Both the position numbers and the translations under genes were made by a program. A stretch of DNA of 64,000 nucleotides from a virus, in IMG/VR virus record IMGVR_UViG_3300020220_000008, positions 1-64,000 of that record, one strand, 5' to 3'. Below the pieces are notes generated by a model. The model made no database searches and was not told the origin of the DNA. It saw only the letters and a list, made by a program, of their open reading frames with translations. Positions within the stretch are counted from its first letter, which is position 1, and every line of letters begins with the position of its first letter. Shown here one piece after another: positions 47,932-58,178 of this stretch.

Positions 47932-50900
47932 TCTTCTTCTACTGAGACGTAAAGTTTATAAAATCTATCGATTGCCGTTTTACCATTATTTAATCCAAAA
48001 TAGAAGTGATATGGTGCACCAACCACAACCGCTTGATTAGGTATTCCTGAAGGTTGTCCGAAATTTACAACAGTTGGTGGAATTAATGGTTCTGGAACTC
48101 CAGCCAAAGTATAGTTTGTAATATAACCTAAATTAGTTGTACTAGTTTTATATTTTTCTCCCGATGTTGTAAAATTTAAATCTTGATAATTTTTCTTAAA
48201 AAAACCTTGTCCTATGATATCAGTATACCAATTATTATCTTCTGTTCCAAAAATATTCTGACTAGGATTACTTTTTTTCAAACTCCATTTATAGTGAGGA
48301 ACTTCTTGTGATTTAGGATAACCAAAGTAGTTTTGAATCAAAGGATTGAATGAGTATGTCTCGATTCCTGGCGATTCTATTTGTCTATATCTTGAACTTT
48401 CTTCAGGTGTTTGAAAAAACAAACCAAGTACAGGTTTAATTTCCGCGCCAGAAGGTGGGTTAGAGGGATAATAGTTGTCTCCGAAAAAAATATAGGAATT
48501 TGCATTAGGTCCTTGTAAATTTTCAACTATGAAGGGAAGAACTTTCCATTCAGAGTTAATTGACAACATTTGAGCCCAATCTCCATCAATTCTATCTCCA
48601 CCTCGATTACTGTTAAAAAACTGAACGATACCTTTTCCTTCCGAGTTCTTTCCACCAGTACTGATAGGTATGATTCTTTGTCTGACTCCTTGATTCAATA
48701 TTCTAGATAAAAATCCTAATTGGACTATATCTGCGTTATCTTGGTAAGATGTTGACTTTAACTGATCGGCATAATATGACGATGCATCAGTTTTACAACA
48801 AATTTCATTAATAAAAGAATCCCTTGGACCTAAGTCCACTAATGTAGTTGGAAATTGTATTTGTCTTTTATTATAACCATATCCAGGATAGTTTATCAGA
48901 GATGAGGGAATGTTGGGATTTGGGGTCGGACTTGCCTTTCCAATAAATTCTTGAATTGTATTATTCCAAGGTGAAGACCTGTAATAAAAAATATTATTGA
49001 TATCATCGAATATGATTACATTTTTACAATATGAATAGTTTGATGATGAAGGATTTAAACTAAATTGGAGTCTTTTATTAAAGTTAAACATATATAAAAC
49101 TCCGTTTATCCAATTGTTTTGAAATGCTTGTGCAAATACCCCCCTACAAGCCGCAAAATTCATTGTAAATCTAACTTTCCATTCTAAAAACAATCTCACA
49201 TCTTCATCGTATTGTGAGACATATTTTTTGTTCAATAAACAGTAGCATCCATTAATCATTCTATTTGCAGGAATTGAGCATTGTCCCGCAGGTAACACAC
49301 CAACGTTATTACCCGAACCACTATAACAAGCTAAAGGAACCATTCCCTCGCAAGTCAAAGTATTAGTTAAACCTGATGTGATATCATCTTGATCTAAAGA
49401 TTCACCACTCGGTAAATCTAAACCTGCACTAATTGTTGGTGGAGATAATACTCCTCCAACGGCGTAAAATGCAAAATTATTATTTTGATGTAACGCATAT
49501 CCTGTATTAATTTGTGCGCCATTTTCTGTTTTGGTAGAAGTTGGTAATCTGTCACTTCTCATAACTATTCTATTGGAGTCTAAGAAATTAATCTCTGAAA
49601 GTGGATATGTATAGTATGCCGGTGAATATGTAGATACAAGTCCTGCTTGAGCTATAAAATATGGACCATTTACTGGATGTTTATAATATTGTTGTTTCTG
49701 ACAATTTGAATTGCAACTACCACCACTACCCGTAGTTAATGCAATAGGTAAACTTACGTTTGAATTCCATCTCATATATGTACCCCCAACAGTATAAAAA
49801 GAAACAGGGAGTAATGGTAAAGATTGAGAGTTGATAAGTGTTTGTTGTAAATTTGAAGTACTATTAGTATTTGTATTAAAAAATGATGGAAATGGGGAAT
49901 AGTTATTACTTAGTGTATCGTCCGTACTTAAATAATAATATGGTAAGTTAGATGTGAATGCGGTGTAGGATCCCGAATCAGCAGTAAAAGTGTATGAAGG
50001 GAAGTATAAATTATTAGCATTATTAGTCGATGTATCGTGTTGTTGTGGTTTTACTCCAGTTGGTAGTGCTTGTATTGGTATATTCAAATAATACTGCCCT
50101 TGAATATTAACTTGGTTATAAGAGTTATAACCGAAAATACGAGATAAATCATAGTTTATAGTTTGTTTTGGTGTGTTTGGATCCACACCTCTAACAAAGA
50201 TACAAATTTCTAAGTTTTCGTAATTACTCATGTATTTTATATAATCCGCTATTGTTTCAGTAATAAAACCATCTAGATCACAGTTTGGTCTTATATATTG
50301 CATGTTATGATATAAATAAGCTTCAGGAAAAAAACCTGAAAGTCCTATTGGGTTTTTTATATTGTTAAATTCTGAAATTGTTATTCCTGTTATAAGTTGG
50401 AAATATTCTAAATCAGGATTGAATTGTAGATATGATTGTTCAACGGCAACGTTACCGTTTACAGGTAATTGACTGACTTGTGGAGTATTTATAACAATTG
50501 TAGCCGAGAGTGACGCGGTTGGATTTGAGGGATTTGCGTATGGAACTGTAGTTGATGTTACACCCGTTGTAGTTACACCAGTAATTGCATTATTTTGGAA
50601 TTGGTTTAAAGTAGCCCCTGTCAAATTAATCATTCTTGATATTAGACCACTATTTGTTGACAAAGGGTTTTGAAATGTTAATAGATTTCCTGCGCCAATT
50701 TGTGACGCGCTTCCTGCATTCATTAGTATAACAACAACTTGATCTTCAAAAGGAGTTGAACCTGAAGTTGGGTTTACAATTGTTTTGATTTTATTTACAC
50801 CTGAATTAGCTACATTCGATGTTCCATTGTAAAAATATTTATCTCTTGTGTTAAATTCGTTTAGTTTTTGTGCTAAAGTTACTGCCGTAGGGTAAGCAAA

Positions 50901-53483
50901 AAATCTTATATCAGGACCAGTTCTTTTCCTAGCGGAAAATAAAAAGGGTTGTGGTGATTTTAATAAATATTTTTCATTTGATATGTATTTGTTTGGATCT
51001 GTAGATGACAAAACATCATATCCCGAAAACATTCTTTGGAAGTCTAAGACGGCTCTGACTACAACATCTTGTGATATATCATCATTAGTAATCAAAGTTG
51101 TGAATGATTTGAAATAAGGATTAAGACCTGCACATTCATAAGGATCATCTCCGTTTTCGTCATTTTCAAAATTTGGATGACTTATTACGTAAGATTGTGG
51201 CGAATTCAATGGGGCGATTAGTGAATTTGGCTGAGTCACCTTTAACTCAAATCCGGCAGATCCACTACTGCTCAATCCATTTTGAGTGTCTTGGATTTCT
51301 TGTTTAATTGTGTTTTCATCAAAATCATCATCTAAACTAGCGTTACCACATTGACACTCACAACTTGTACAATCTGGATATGCAATCATTGGCAGTCCTA
51401 TTCTTGGAAAATTATCTATTTTACCATTTTTTGTATTGTTAATAAAAAATTTTGTATAAAATATTGTAAATACAATACCTGCGGCCACTGTTGCTAAAGC
51501 ATACAGACCTTGACCTATGATTTGTAAAATTGTAGCCACTGAAATTACTGGACCTCCAACGTTTGCATCCGTTAAACTTAAAATGTAATAAGCCAAGTCC
51601 ACACCAGCCTTTACACCCATTGCAGTTATATAAGGGCCTAAAAATAATAACACATATTTTAATATGGGCCAAAGAAGTGCAATCAAGTGAGCTACAAATA
51701 ACAAGACAAGTATTGGAAAAGTTAGAATGTTTATAAGAATGTTGAAAATAAAAAATATGAAATCGAAATTTCGTATAATGTCGTTTACTGGAAACGTACT
51801 AACCGTTGATTTACAAGTGCGATTGTCTATTTCTTTTATACCTAAATGTTTGGCTCTTCCAAAACCATTTTTGTATCTGTCAAGGAACATTGCCGTTGTA
51901 TATATTCTGTTATATTGGAATTCATAAAAAGTATCCTTGCAATCTATAGCTTCTTGTACATCTACATAATCATCCCAATCTGTGCTAAATGCATAAGAAC
52001 GATAAAGATCAAACAATGATTGTGGATATTGTTTAAAGTTTATAATTTGTGGTTGTGATGGGTCTGTAGGATTTGCAACAATTTGAAGTGTGTCTCCAAA
52101 ATTTAATGCAATTGCATTTAATGTTCCTGTATATGGAACTCCATTTATATATATTATATATGATGTTACATTAACCGCTGTTGGATCCGCTAAACCTTGA
52201 TTAAAATTTATTGTTGTAGTTGCTCCCGTTACAACTCCTATAGGTAGTGTATATGAATATGTTGAGGTTGAACTATTTGTGAATGGATCTTGTGTGTAGT
52301 TTGACCATCCGTATTCTTTTATATTCGGTACTAAAAAATTTGCCCTTAAAAAACTGCCTTGCAGACCTTGTTCATTTCGCCACCTCAATCTAAATCGATA
52401 CTTTCCTTTTGTAGGTATTCCTTTACTTGGATCGTTGGATATTATTTGTTGTCCAAATTCGTTGGTAAATACATAGTCCAAGTTCATTGGGATATTGACT
52501 AAAAAAGTTCCGTCACTATCAATTACTTCACCACCCTCCCCAATTTGATATTGTTCCAAAATTGGTAGTCCTTGGTCATCAGAATTTATGGTCTGTCTAA
52601 TTGATTCAATTATACCTGGTCCTGAGACTAACTCACATAGGTTTCCAGTATTATTTTTTGGTTTACAGCTCACCTTTAACGCGTCGTCATCTGTTGTGGA
52701 AACTATTGACCCCATAAAAATCGCTGTGGGTTGGATATTAATATTAGCCAATTTGGTTAAATCAAAATCTGCTCTAGTGATTGCGACTTGACATAAATCT
52801 TGGTCTCCCCAAAATGGGACAACATCAACGTCAAAAATTAAATTTTTGATTTGTGGTAATTCTCTTAAGTTAGTTGATGTTTTGTATTTTGCCCCGTCAA
52901 CTTGGGACTCAGTTGCCAAACCTTGTTGGACTAAATCTTGAGGATGTAATGAAAAACATCCTATATCAGAAAGGTCAATATCCATTACTATTTTTTGTAC
53001 ACCTATCGGAACTCCAAAAATCATAAAATCCCCACTTTCATTTGTTTTAACTGTAAATCTATAATATTTGTCGTAAACTTCGATATAAGTATCGCTCATC
53101 AAAACATCCGAAATGTTAGGAAAAGATCCTGTTGATTGATGTCCTCTATAAGATGGTAATTTTGGTAATAAATTATATCTATATCCCTCGTCATTTGTAT
53201 CTGTGATTGTTTTGTAAGGATATATGTCCGTTATTGATGGATTTAATTCATCCGCATCTTCTAACGGAATAAAAACGGATATTTTAGCGTTAGGTAATCC
53301 GAATCCGTTATTTACAAAAACTCTACCAACCACAACACCATAATCTGCACACATTCTTGTGTATACATTATTCGCTAATAACTTCAAGGATAAAACTTCA
53401 AGAGATTCCCAATCTTGTTCCAAATTGACGTTGATATACTTATCACTACCAACTTCGGTCCTTATTCTGTATGATTTAGGCAT
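47928..53483 (-). CDS. Giant baseplate-region protein with hydrophobic segment
   Basis: 1851 residues, the largest gene here. The N-terminal part (1-260) has carboxypeptidase-regulatory-like beta units (FVNNGFGLPNAKISVFIP, VKTNESGDFMIFGVPIG). Residues 571-684 contain three to four long hydrophobic helices, unusual in a virion protein, and a Cys cluster (CTSCECQCG) follows near 704. The remainder is beta-rich with many Tyr/Asn. It may be a baseplate hub or fibre that inserts into a membrane at injection, an inference from the helices. TATTTAT lies 17 bases upstream. Confidence 0.8.
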   Translation of the reverse strand: MPKSYRIRTEVGSDKYINVNLEQDWESLEVLSLKLLANNVYTRMCADYGVVVGRVFVNNGFGLPNAKISVFIPLEDADELNPSITDIYPYKTITDTNDEGYRYNLLPKLPSYRGHQSTGSFPNISDVLMSDTYIEVYDKYYRFTVKTNESGDFMIFGVPIGVQKIVMDIDLSDIGCFSLHPQDLVQQGLATESQVDGAKYKTSTNLRELPQIKNLIFDVDVVPFWGDQDLCQVAITRADFDLTKLANINIQPTAIFMGSIVSTTDDDALKVSCKPKNNTGNLCELVSGPGIIESIRQTINSDDQGLPILEQYQIGEGGEVIDSDGTFLVNIPMNLDYVFTNEFGQQIISNDPSKGIPTKGKYRFRLRWRNEQGLQGSFLRANFLVPNIKEYGWSNYTQDPFTNSSTSTYSYTLPIGVVTGATTTINFNQGLADPTAVNVTSYIIYINGVPYTGTLNAIALNFGDTLQIVANPTDPSQPQIINFKQYPQSLFDLYRSYAFSTDWDDYVDVQEAIDCKDTFYEFQYNRIYTTAMFLDRYKNGFGRAKHLGIKEIDNRTCKSTVSTFPVNDIIRNFDFIFFIFNILINILTFPILVLLFVAHLIALLWPILKYVLLFLGPYITAMGVKAGVDLAYYILSLTDANVGGPVISVATILQIIGQGLYALATVAAGIVFTIFYTKFFINNTKNGKIDNFPRIGLPMIAYPDCTSCECQCGNASLDDDFDENTIKQEIQDTQNGLSSSGSAGFELKVTQPNSLIAPLNSPQSYVISHPNFENDENGDDPYECAGLNPYFKSFTTLITNDDISQDVVVRAVLDFQRMFSGYDVLSSTDPNKYISNEKYLLKSPQPFLFSARKRTGPDIRFFAYPTAVTLAQKLNEFNTRDKYFYNGTSNVANSGVNKIKTIVNPTSGSTPFEDQVVVILMNAGSASQIGAGNLLTFQNPLSTNSGLISRMINLTGATLNQFQNNAITGVTTTGVTSTTVPYANPSNPTASLSATIVINTPQVSQLPVNGNVAVEQSYLQFNPDLEYFQLITGITISEFNNIKNPIGLSGFFPEAYLYHNMQYIRPNCDLDGFITETIADYIKYMSNYENLEICIFVRGVDPNTPKQTINYDLSRIFGYNSYNQVNIQGQYYLNIPIQALPTGVKPQQHDTSTNNANNLYFPSYTFTADSGSYTAFTSNLPYYYLSTDDTLSNNYSPFPSFFNTNTNSTSNLQQTLINSQSLPLLPVSFYTVGGTYMRWNSNVSLPIALTTGSGGSCNSNCQKQQYYKHPVNGPYFIAQAGLVSTYSPAYYTYPLSEINFLDSNRIVMRSDRLPTSTKTENGAQINTGYALHQNNNFAFYAVGGVLSPPTISAGLDLPSGESLDQDDITSGLTNTLTCEGMVPLACYSGSGNNVGVLPAGQCSIPANRMINGCYCLLNKKYVSQYDEDVRLFLEWKVRFTMNFAACRGVFAQAFQNNWINGVLYMFNFNKRLQFSLNPSSSNYSYCKNVIIFDDINNIFYYRSSPWNNTIQEFIGKASPTPNPNIPSSLINYPGYGYNKRQIQFPTTLVDLGPRDSFINEICCKTDASSYYADQLKSTSYQDNADIVQLGFLSRILNQGVRQRIIPISTGGKNSEGKGIVQFFNSNRGGDRIDGDWAQMLSINSEWKVLPFIVENLQGPNANSYIFFGDNYYPSNPPSGAEIKPVLGLFFQTPEESSRYRQIESPGIETYSFNPLIQNYFGYPKSQEVPHYKWSLKKSNPSQNIFGTEDNNWYTDIIGQGFFKKNYQDLNFTTSGEKYKTSTTNLGYITNYTLAGVPEPLIPPTVVNFGQPSGIPNQAVVVGAPYHFYFGLNNGKTAIDRFYKLYVSVEEE

Positions 53484-53500
53484 TAAAAAATCGTTTTTTC

Positions 53501-53507
53501 ATAAATA
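53501..53507 (-). promoter_or_regulatory. Candidate late element TATTTAT
   Basis: The coding strand reads AACTATTTATGAAAAAAC, 17 bases before the ATG at 53483. It would start the long tail operon (53483 down to 44155). Confidence 0.38.
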
Positions 53508-53560
53508 GTTTATTTCCCATTTTCATAGAAAAATAGTCCAATTCATAAAAAAATAAATTA

Positions 53561-55408
53561 CTAAGAAAAATTAACCGATTTTAAGTTCAAAACTCTAATA
53601 TTAATATCTTTGTTGGGGAATCTAATTTGGTATACTTGAGTGGGGGTTGCAAATATAGTATCGGCCGTAGGTTGAATTTGTTTTGTCAAAGGATCTAAGT
53701 AAGGCATTGAAGTTTGTGCTGAAGAATACTGTCCTCCAACTTGATTAAAAAATAAAATATCAGAAACACTTACTACTCCATTTTCTGACTGAAGAAGTTT
53801 TCTGATTTCAGAGATGTTAACATTCTGTCCTAATTGAATTACTAACGGATTAAAATATTCTGAGACAATCTGGATCGCCTTTGTTATAAGCGCCCCTTGG
53901 TTTTGACTGTTATCAAGTACAAGATCTACTGTTACACTCAAATCAATTGTTTCTGCCGCTTCCACAGATATATAATCATTTATCATTCTATAATTCGAAA
54001 GATAATTAGCAATGTTTTGTTTAAGAGTGTTCGACACCACATTTGATAAGCTACCTTCAGTATCATAAGATAACATTTTGATTCTTATCTTATTGTTTTC
54101 TTCGGTAATTGCAACTTTAGCTGGCGCACCAAATTGGGATGGCATAGTCCTAATCAAAGAATTATAATCATTAACTGTAACCGCCCTTTTCTGTGCCGCA
54201 AAATTAAAAGAAACCATGTTTCTAACATCTTCAGTTGTTGGTAAATTAGCGCCACCGATAGTTGCGGTAACATTATTACACTGTAAACTGTTGATAACAG
54301 TTCTATTTACCGAATCCGAAGGCCCATTTACTGCAAAAGAAATAGTCCCAATCTGATTAATGGTGTTTAATCCAACATTACTAGCTAATCCTCCTCCAAT
54401 TCTATATTGAACAAAAAGAGTGGTATTGGGCGTTAGTGCCGCTCCCATGGCGTAATTGTTGGTGTATCTACTCAAATCGAATCCTTTGCCGTCTCTTGCA
54501 AATTCTCGAAGTTGTTCTTCAGCAGAAATATTTCCTCCACCAAAAGTTAATTTACAAAAACCTTGAGGTGTATATTCAGAAATAAATTTATTCGATGTCG
54601 TTATGTATCTTCCAACTTTAATACCTGGTTGATCAGAAACTTTAGTTGGGTCTTCAACAAAAATTCTATCTTGAACTAAGGCGTCCACTTCATACCACCT
54701 GTCTAAACCCAAACTTAAAAAATCTTGTGGGCTTGGTGTTGTTGAATATTGTGTTCCAGGTTTTAACAAAACACTTGTTATATTGAGAATATTTTTTTCA
54801 GGAAGAAACAATTCTAAATAAGGTTTAACATCATTTGGTGTTATAACTCTTTTGAAAACTTTTGTAACTCCATTTACAACTACTTCTCTTTTTACAATAG
54901 TATAATTAATTAGTTTTCCACTCGAGTCAAAATTTGGAATTTTAACTCTATTAGGTGACCCTTCAGCGTTTATTGGTGACGCAAAATCAATATCGTAGAC
55001 TGTTTCAAATGGTTGTCCAGCGCCATTAACTAAAGACCCTCTTCTCAAAATTCCACAATATCTCAGATCTTCTCTATCTCCAAAAGCTGGAACGGTAATT
55101 GAAAAATCTACTAATCCAACTGAAGGTCTTTGACCCGGCACTTTCAATCCGTAAGTTCTTGCAATATTGTATACAGAGTTTTTTTGTTGGGCAAATTGTA
55201 ATACGGTTTCTTGAATACTTCTGTCTATCTGGTAATTCAAATTATCTGTCACGGCAGCATTCAAATCCAACATTACTGAAAAAATACCGGCGTCGTTGAA
55301 ATTTTGAACTAAATCTGGATAGTACGTTCTTGTAAAATTTATAAGTTCAGTTCTAACTCCTTGGAAGTCTCTAGCTACGTATGATATTTTTTTTTCTGCC
55401 ATATTCAT
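53561..55408 (-). CDS. Baseplate wedge protein, gp6-like
   Basis: 615 residues. The N-terminal region (VARDFQGVRTELINFTRTYYPD, DAGIFSVMLDLNAAVTDNLNYQIDR) and the central ANYAMGAALTPNTT/VRNMVSFNFAAQKRAVTVNDY blocks fit the gp6/baseplate-J family. T4 gp6 (660 residues) forms the iris-like inner ring of the baseplate. Two starts are possible, MNMAEKK or MAEKK; the first overlaps the gp25-like stop by 1 base. It lies directly after the gp25-like gene, as in many T4-like phages. Confidence 0.88.
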   Translation of the reverse strand: MNMAEKKISYVARDFQGVRTELINFTRTYYPDLVQNFNDAGIFSVMLDLNAAVTDNLNYQIDRSIQETVLQFAQQKNSVYNIARTYGLKVPGQRPSVGLVDFSITVPAFGDREDLRYCGILRRGSLVNGAGQPFETVYDIDFASPINAEGSPNRVKIPNFDSSGKLINYTIVKREVVVNGVTKVFKRVITPNDVKPYLELFLPEKNILNITSVLLKPGTQYSTTPSPQDFLSLGLDRWYEVDALVQDRIFVEDPTKVSDQPGIKVGRYITTSNKFISEYTPQGFCKLTFGGGNISAEEQLREFARDGKGFDLSRYTNNYAMGAALTPNTTLFVQYRIGGGLASNVGLNTINQIGTISFAVNGPSDSVNRTVINSLQCNNVTATIGGANLPTTEDVRNMVSFNFAAQKRAVTVNDYNSLIRTMPSQFGAPAKVAITEENNKIRIKMLSYDTEGSLSNVVSNTLKQNIANYLSNYRMINDYISVEAAETIDLSVTVDLVLDNSQNQGALITKAIQIVSEYFNPLVIQLGQNVNISEIRKLLQSENGVVSVSDILFFNQVGGQYSSAQTSMPYLDPLTKQIQPTADTIFATPTQVYQIRFPNKDINIRVLNLKSVNFS

Positions 55409-55866
55409 TAAATATTAAGGATAACAAAATCTTGAGATTCGAAGGCTGAATCTGTAATTTTGTAATCAATTTTGATTCTTGCGGTGTGTTCTAAATTAGC
55501 GATGTTTGTTACTTTGAACTCTCTTTCTCCTGAACTATTTACGGTGTAACCTTTGTTTTCTAAACCAGCAGAAGCAGGTTCCACAGTTATATTTGTTACT
55601 TGTAAATTTGGCATGTAAGTTTTGACCGTATCTCGTATTTCAGATTCTATATCGGAAAAGGTTGGTCCATCTAAAGGTTCGAAAATATATTCATATAATC
55701 TAGTACCGAAATTTGGTAAATAATATCTTGAGCCTTTTCTTGTTAAAAGTAAGTGGACAAGATTTGATCTAATTTCAGTTTCTGTAGTACTTGTAACGTC
55801 CAAATACCTTCCAGTAAACGAATCCACAAAAGGGAAAGAAATACCATAAGTAATACCATTTGCCAT
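55408..55866 (-). CDS. Baseplate wedge protein, gp25-like
   Basis: 152 residues of the GPW/gp25 family: ISFPFVDSFTGRYLDVTSTTETEIRSN in two parts at residues 9-36, LLLTRKGSRYYLPNFGTRLYEYIF around 39-62, then IESEIRDTVKTYMP. gp25 joins the baseplate wedge to the sheath. Length matches T4 gp25 (132) with a slightly longer C-terminus. It is the first gene of the unit with gp6, with TATTTAT 7 bases upstream. Confidence 0.92.
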   Translation of the reverse strand: MANGITYGISFPFVDSFTGRYLDVTSTTETEIRSNLVHLLLTRKGSRYYLPNFGTRLYEYIFEPLDGPTFSDIESEIRDTVKTYMPNLQVTNITVEPASAGLENKGYTVNSSGEREFKVTNIANLEHTARIKIDYKITDSAFESQDFVILNI

Positions 55867-55873
55867 ATCACAT

Positions 55874-55880
55874 ATAAATA
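55874..55880 (-). promoter_or_regulatory. Candidate late element TATTTAT
   Basis: The coding strand reads GTTATATTTATATGTG, 7 bases before the ATG at 55866, just downstream of a terminator. A new transcript is needed at this point. Confidence 0.42.
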
Positions 55881-55910
55881 TAACTTAGGTTTTTTTTAAG
55901 TAAAAAATAT

Positions 55911-55943
55911 ATAAATAAAAAACCCTCCTGTTATAGGAGGGTT
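55911..55943 (-). terminator. Rho-independent terminator
   Basis: AACCCTCCT/AGGAGGGTT (55921-55929 with 55935-55943) is a 9-bp stem with a 5-base loop and a TTTTATTTAT tract on the minus strand. It separates the replication-side genes from the gp25/gp6 unit. Confidence 0.88.
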
Positions 55944-55952
55944 AAATTTTAT

Positions 55953-56075
55953 TTATCTTCTTCTATATTGTCTTTGTCTGTAGGATTCAACACTTTCAAC
56001 CATAACAACAGGAGTTCTTCCGAGTCTTCTTAAATTTCTTTGACTATAATATTTTTTATTTATAAATATTACCAT
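55953..56075 (-). CDS. Possible 40-residue Arg-rich peptide
   Basis: The frame begins MVIFINKKYYSQRNLRRLGR, continues TPVVMVESVESYRQ and ends RQYRRR, ten bases before the terminator. A TATTTAT element overlaps its fifth codon, so a shorter product from the internal Met25 is also possible. The Arg-rich end recalls the SRYFRRRR end of 30791-31114. It could be a small DNA- or RNA-binding peptide. Confidence 0.45.
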   Translation of the reverse strand: MVIFINKKYYSQRNLRRLGRTPVVMVESVESYRQRQYRRR

Positions 56076-56087
56076 ATAAAAAAATCA

Positions 56088-56300
56088 CTACCGAAGTAAT
56101 GATTCTCCTTTTTTATATAAAGGTTCGTATGGACAATGCTTACAACGAGACCCACAACAACTCCCTCTTTTAATATGATACGATTCTGTCATTACGATCT
56201 TGTTGTTTTCATCTTTATAAAAGTCAGGTTCAGGATATTTTTTTGTTGTCTCCTGAACATATAACTGTTGTATCCAATCGTTTGATGCGCTTACTGTCAT
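56088..56300 (-). CDS. Small Cys-rich protein, DUF5522-like
   Basis: 70 residues. The C-terminal YHIKRGSCCGSRCKHCPYEP matches the CCGxxCxHCPY signature of the small DUF5522 family, common in Bacteroidetes, and is probably a metal site. The function is unknown. Its ATG is 2 bases after the stop of the ribonucleotide reductase gene, so the two are co-translated. A redox or metal role linked to the reductase is possible. Confidence 0.78.
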   Translation of the reverse strand: MTVSASNDWIQQLYVQETTKKYPEPDFYKDENNKIVMTESYHIKRGSCCGSRCKHCPYEPLYKKGESLLR

Positions 56301-56302
56301 GA

Positions 56303-58162
56303 TTATACTATTTCACAAGCTCCACCCGCACAAGCGGCTTCACCACTAAGGTTTGTATTATCTTGTAATTCGATTACTTTTGTTAAATCTACATCTGATA
56401 ATGTTTTAATCAAGCGGTCGAAATCTTCTTCTGTACAATCTTCAAATGGTGCTTGAGTGTATGTTCCTCCATTATATGGTAACACAGATAAACCATTATA
56501 AAATTTTCTGTTGTTCCACATCCAATCCCCAACTAAATCCCACTCGTCTTCTTTAATTGAAACCGTCGCTGATACGTTGTGTGAGTTTTGACCTCCTCTG
56601 TGTCCAAATTTGATCCACTCTTGAGATACTTTTTTAACACGTTCCAACATTTGGAATACTGACTCGTGACGAAAAATAGATCCTTCAGGTGACTTTTGTG
56701 GGATTGTAATTACCGCAGTGTCATGAGGTCTAAAGAACTCATCTTCAACTAACTGAGGGTGATTGATTGCCAAGTAAGAATAGATTGCTTCGTTTTTACC
56801 AACACGAATTCTTCTTAAATAGAAATTATTATGCCAAGCGTGAATACCTGAAGATGTACCTAAAACCAAAGATGAAGTTCCTGATGGTTTAACAGTTGTT
56901 GTTCTTGCCGCCTTGTTGATTCCAATAAGATTAACAACTCTTTCATTTTCTTGTTTAACAGCAATCGCCGCAGCTTTCATATCATAACCCAAAACAACAC
57001 CTGATCCAATACCTGTCATACCAACTCCGATAAGAGCGTCTTTTTCGGTTGTTCTTTTCCAAACATCACGAAGATAGTGGAAATCTGTGTAACCTGCTTG
57101 GAGTGTCCCGATAAATGCCGCCCCTTTAACTCTTTTTTCAAAGTCTTCTTGAGATTCGATGTCAGACGCATTTACCTCACACAAGTTACAGAACTGATAG
57201 GGACGAAGACCGATTTCACAACAAGGATTAGTTCCCCAGTCTTTATCGTTTGATAAATAGATTCCAGGTTCTCCCGCTCCTGACAACTCGATTCGTTTCC
57301 AAAGGTCCATAAAATAATCTTTAGTAACTTTGTGACGAAGAAGAACTGCTGAGTTATTTGCTCTACCTCTTTGGGGATTTGATTCCCACCAACCTCCAGA
57401 CTTACAAGAAATCATTTCATCATCATCTGCCGAGAATAGTGAAATCAAAGCCGCTCTGCGAATACCACCTGCTAATACTGAATCTGCAATATGGCAAATA
57501 ATATCGTGGGTTTCAATAGGTGAGAGTTTTTCACCGTCAACTTTGTTTTCAAATACTTTGATAATGTTATGAATACAATCTTTTAATGGTTGTGGTCCAG
57601 GAGCTTTTCCTCCTGATGTAACCAACAATGCACCCTTTTGACGGATATCTGAAAAGTCAAAAATTGGTGTTGATGATTTAACACCTAAATAAGATTCGAT
57701 CAATACTTTGATTGCATCAGCCCACCCTTCAATGCTATCCCCGATTAAATATCTTCTTGTTCTATTTGGATTCGGTTTTTTAATTTCAGGTAGTTTTTCT
57801 ACGTGATGTTTTTGAACTGAAAATCCTACACCTGTACCACCTAACAATAAAAACATTGTTTCTGAAAATGCATCAAAGTGGTCAATTGGCATGTATGCAC
57901 AGTTATAAATTCGGTTTGGTGAGATTTCAATTGGTTTTCCACCAAATTGTAAAGATCTCATTGAAGGTAAGATTTTTTTATCATATACCATTTGATAAAC
58001 TTCTTCGATCTCATCTTTAATTTGTGGGTATTTCTTTTGGTGCATTTGTTTGTTTCTTGTCACCAGTTCTTCCCACGTTTCTCGTCTGTTTTTTTCAGGA
58101 AGAAACTTTGCGTATTTCATATACACCGTGATATCACTTAATATTCTTTGCGAAATATCCAT
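56303..58162 (-). CDS. nrdJ: Class II (adenosylcobalamin) ribonucleotide reductase
   Basis: 619 residues. It has the 10-stranded barrel features of class II enzymes: YNCAYMPIDH near 84, GGTGVGFSVQKHH near 108, NPCCEIGLRPYQFCNLCEVN near 312-330 with the catalytic Cys and Glu, TTTVKPSGTSSLVLG near 425, and a C-terminal Cys pair (AACAGGACEIV) that is re-reduced by thioredoxin. No small subunit is needed because the radical comes from adenosylcobalamin. It converts ribonucleotides to deoxyribonucleotides. Length is close to monomeric reductases of the Lactobacillus type. It lies between helicase and DUF5522 genes. Confidence 0.92.
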   Translation of the reverse strand: MDISQRILSDITVYMKYAKFLPEKNRRETWEELVTRNKQMHQKKYPQIKDEIEEVYQMVYDKKILPSMRSLQFGGKPIEISPNRIYNCAYMPIDHFDAFSETMFLLLGGTGVGFSVQKHHVEKLPEIKKPNPNRTRRYLIGDSIEGWADAIKVLIESYLGVKSSTPIFDFSDIRQKGALLVTSGGKAPGPQPLKDCIHNIIKVFENKVDGEKLSPIETHDIICHIADSVLAGGIRRAALISLFSADDDEMISCKSGGWWESNPQRGRANNSAVLLRHKVTKDYFMDLWKRIELSGAGEPGIYLSNDKDWGTNPCCEIGLRPYQFCNLCEVNASDIESQEDFEKRVKGAAFIGTLQAGYTDFHYLRDVWKRTTEKDALIGVGMTGIGSGVVLGYDMKAAAIAVKQENERVVNLIGINKAARTTTVKPSGTSSLVLGTSSGIHAWHNNFYLRRIRVGKNEAIYSYLAINHPQLVEDEFFRPHDTAVITIPQKSPEGSIFRHESVFQMLERVKKVSQEWIKFGHRGGQNSHNVSATVSIKEDEWDLVGDWMWNNRKFYNGLSVLPYNGGTYTQAPFEDCTEEDFDRLIKTLSDVDLTKVIELQDNTNLSGEAACAGGACEIV

Positions 58163-58178
58163 TTTAATTTTTTTTTAA

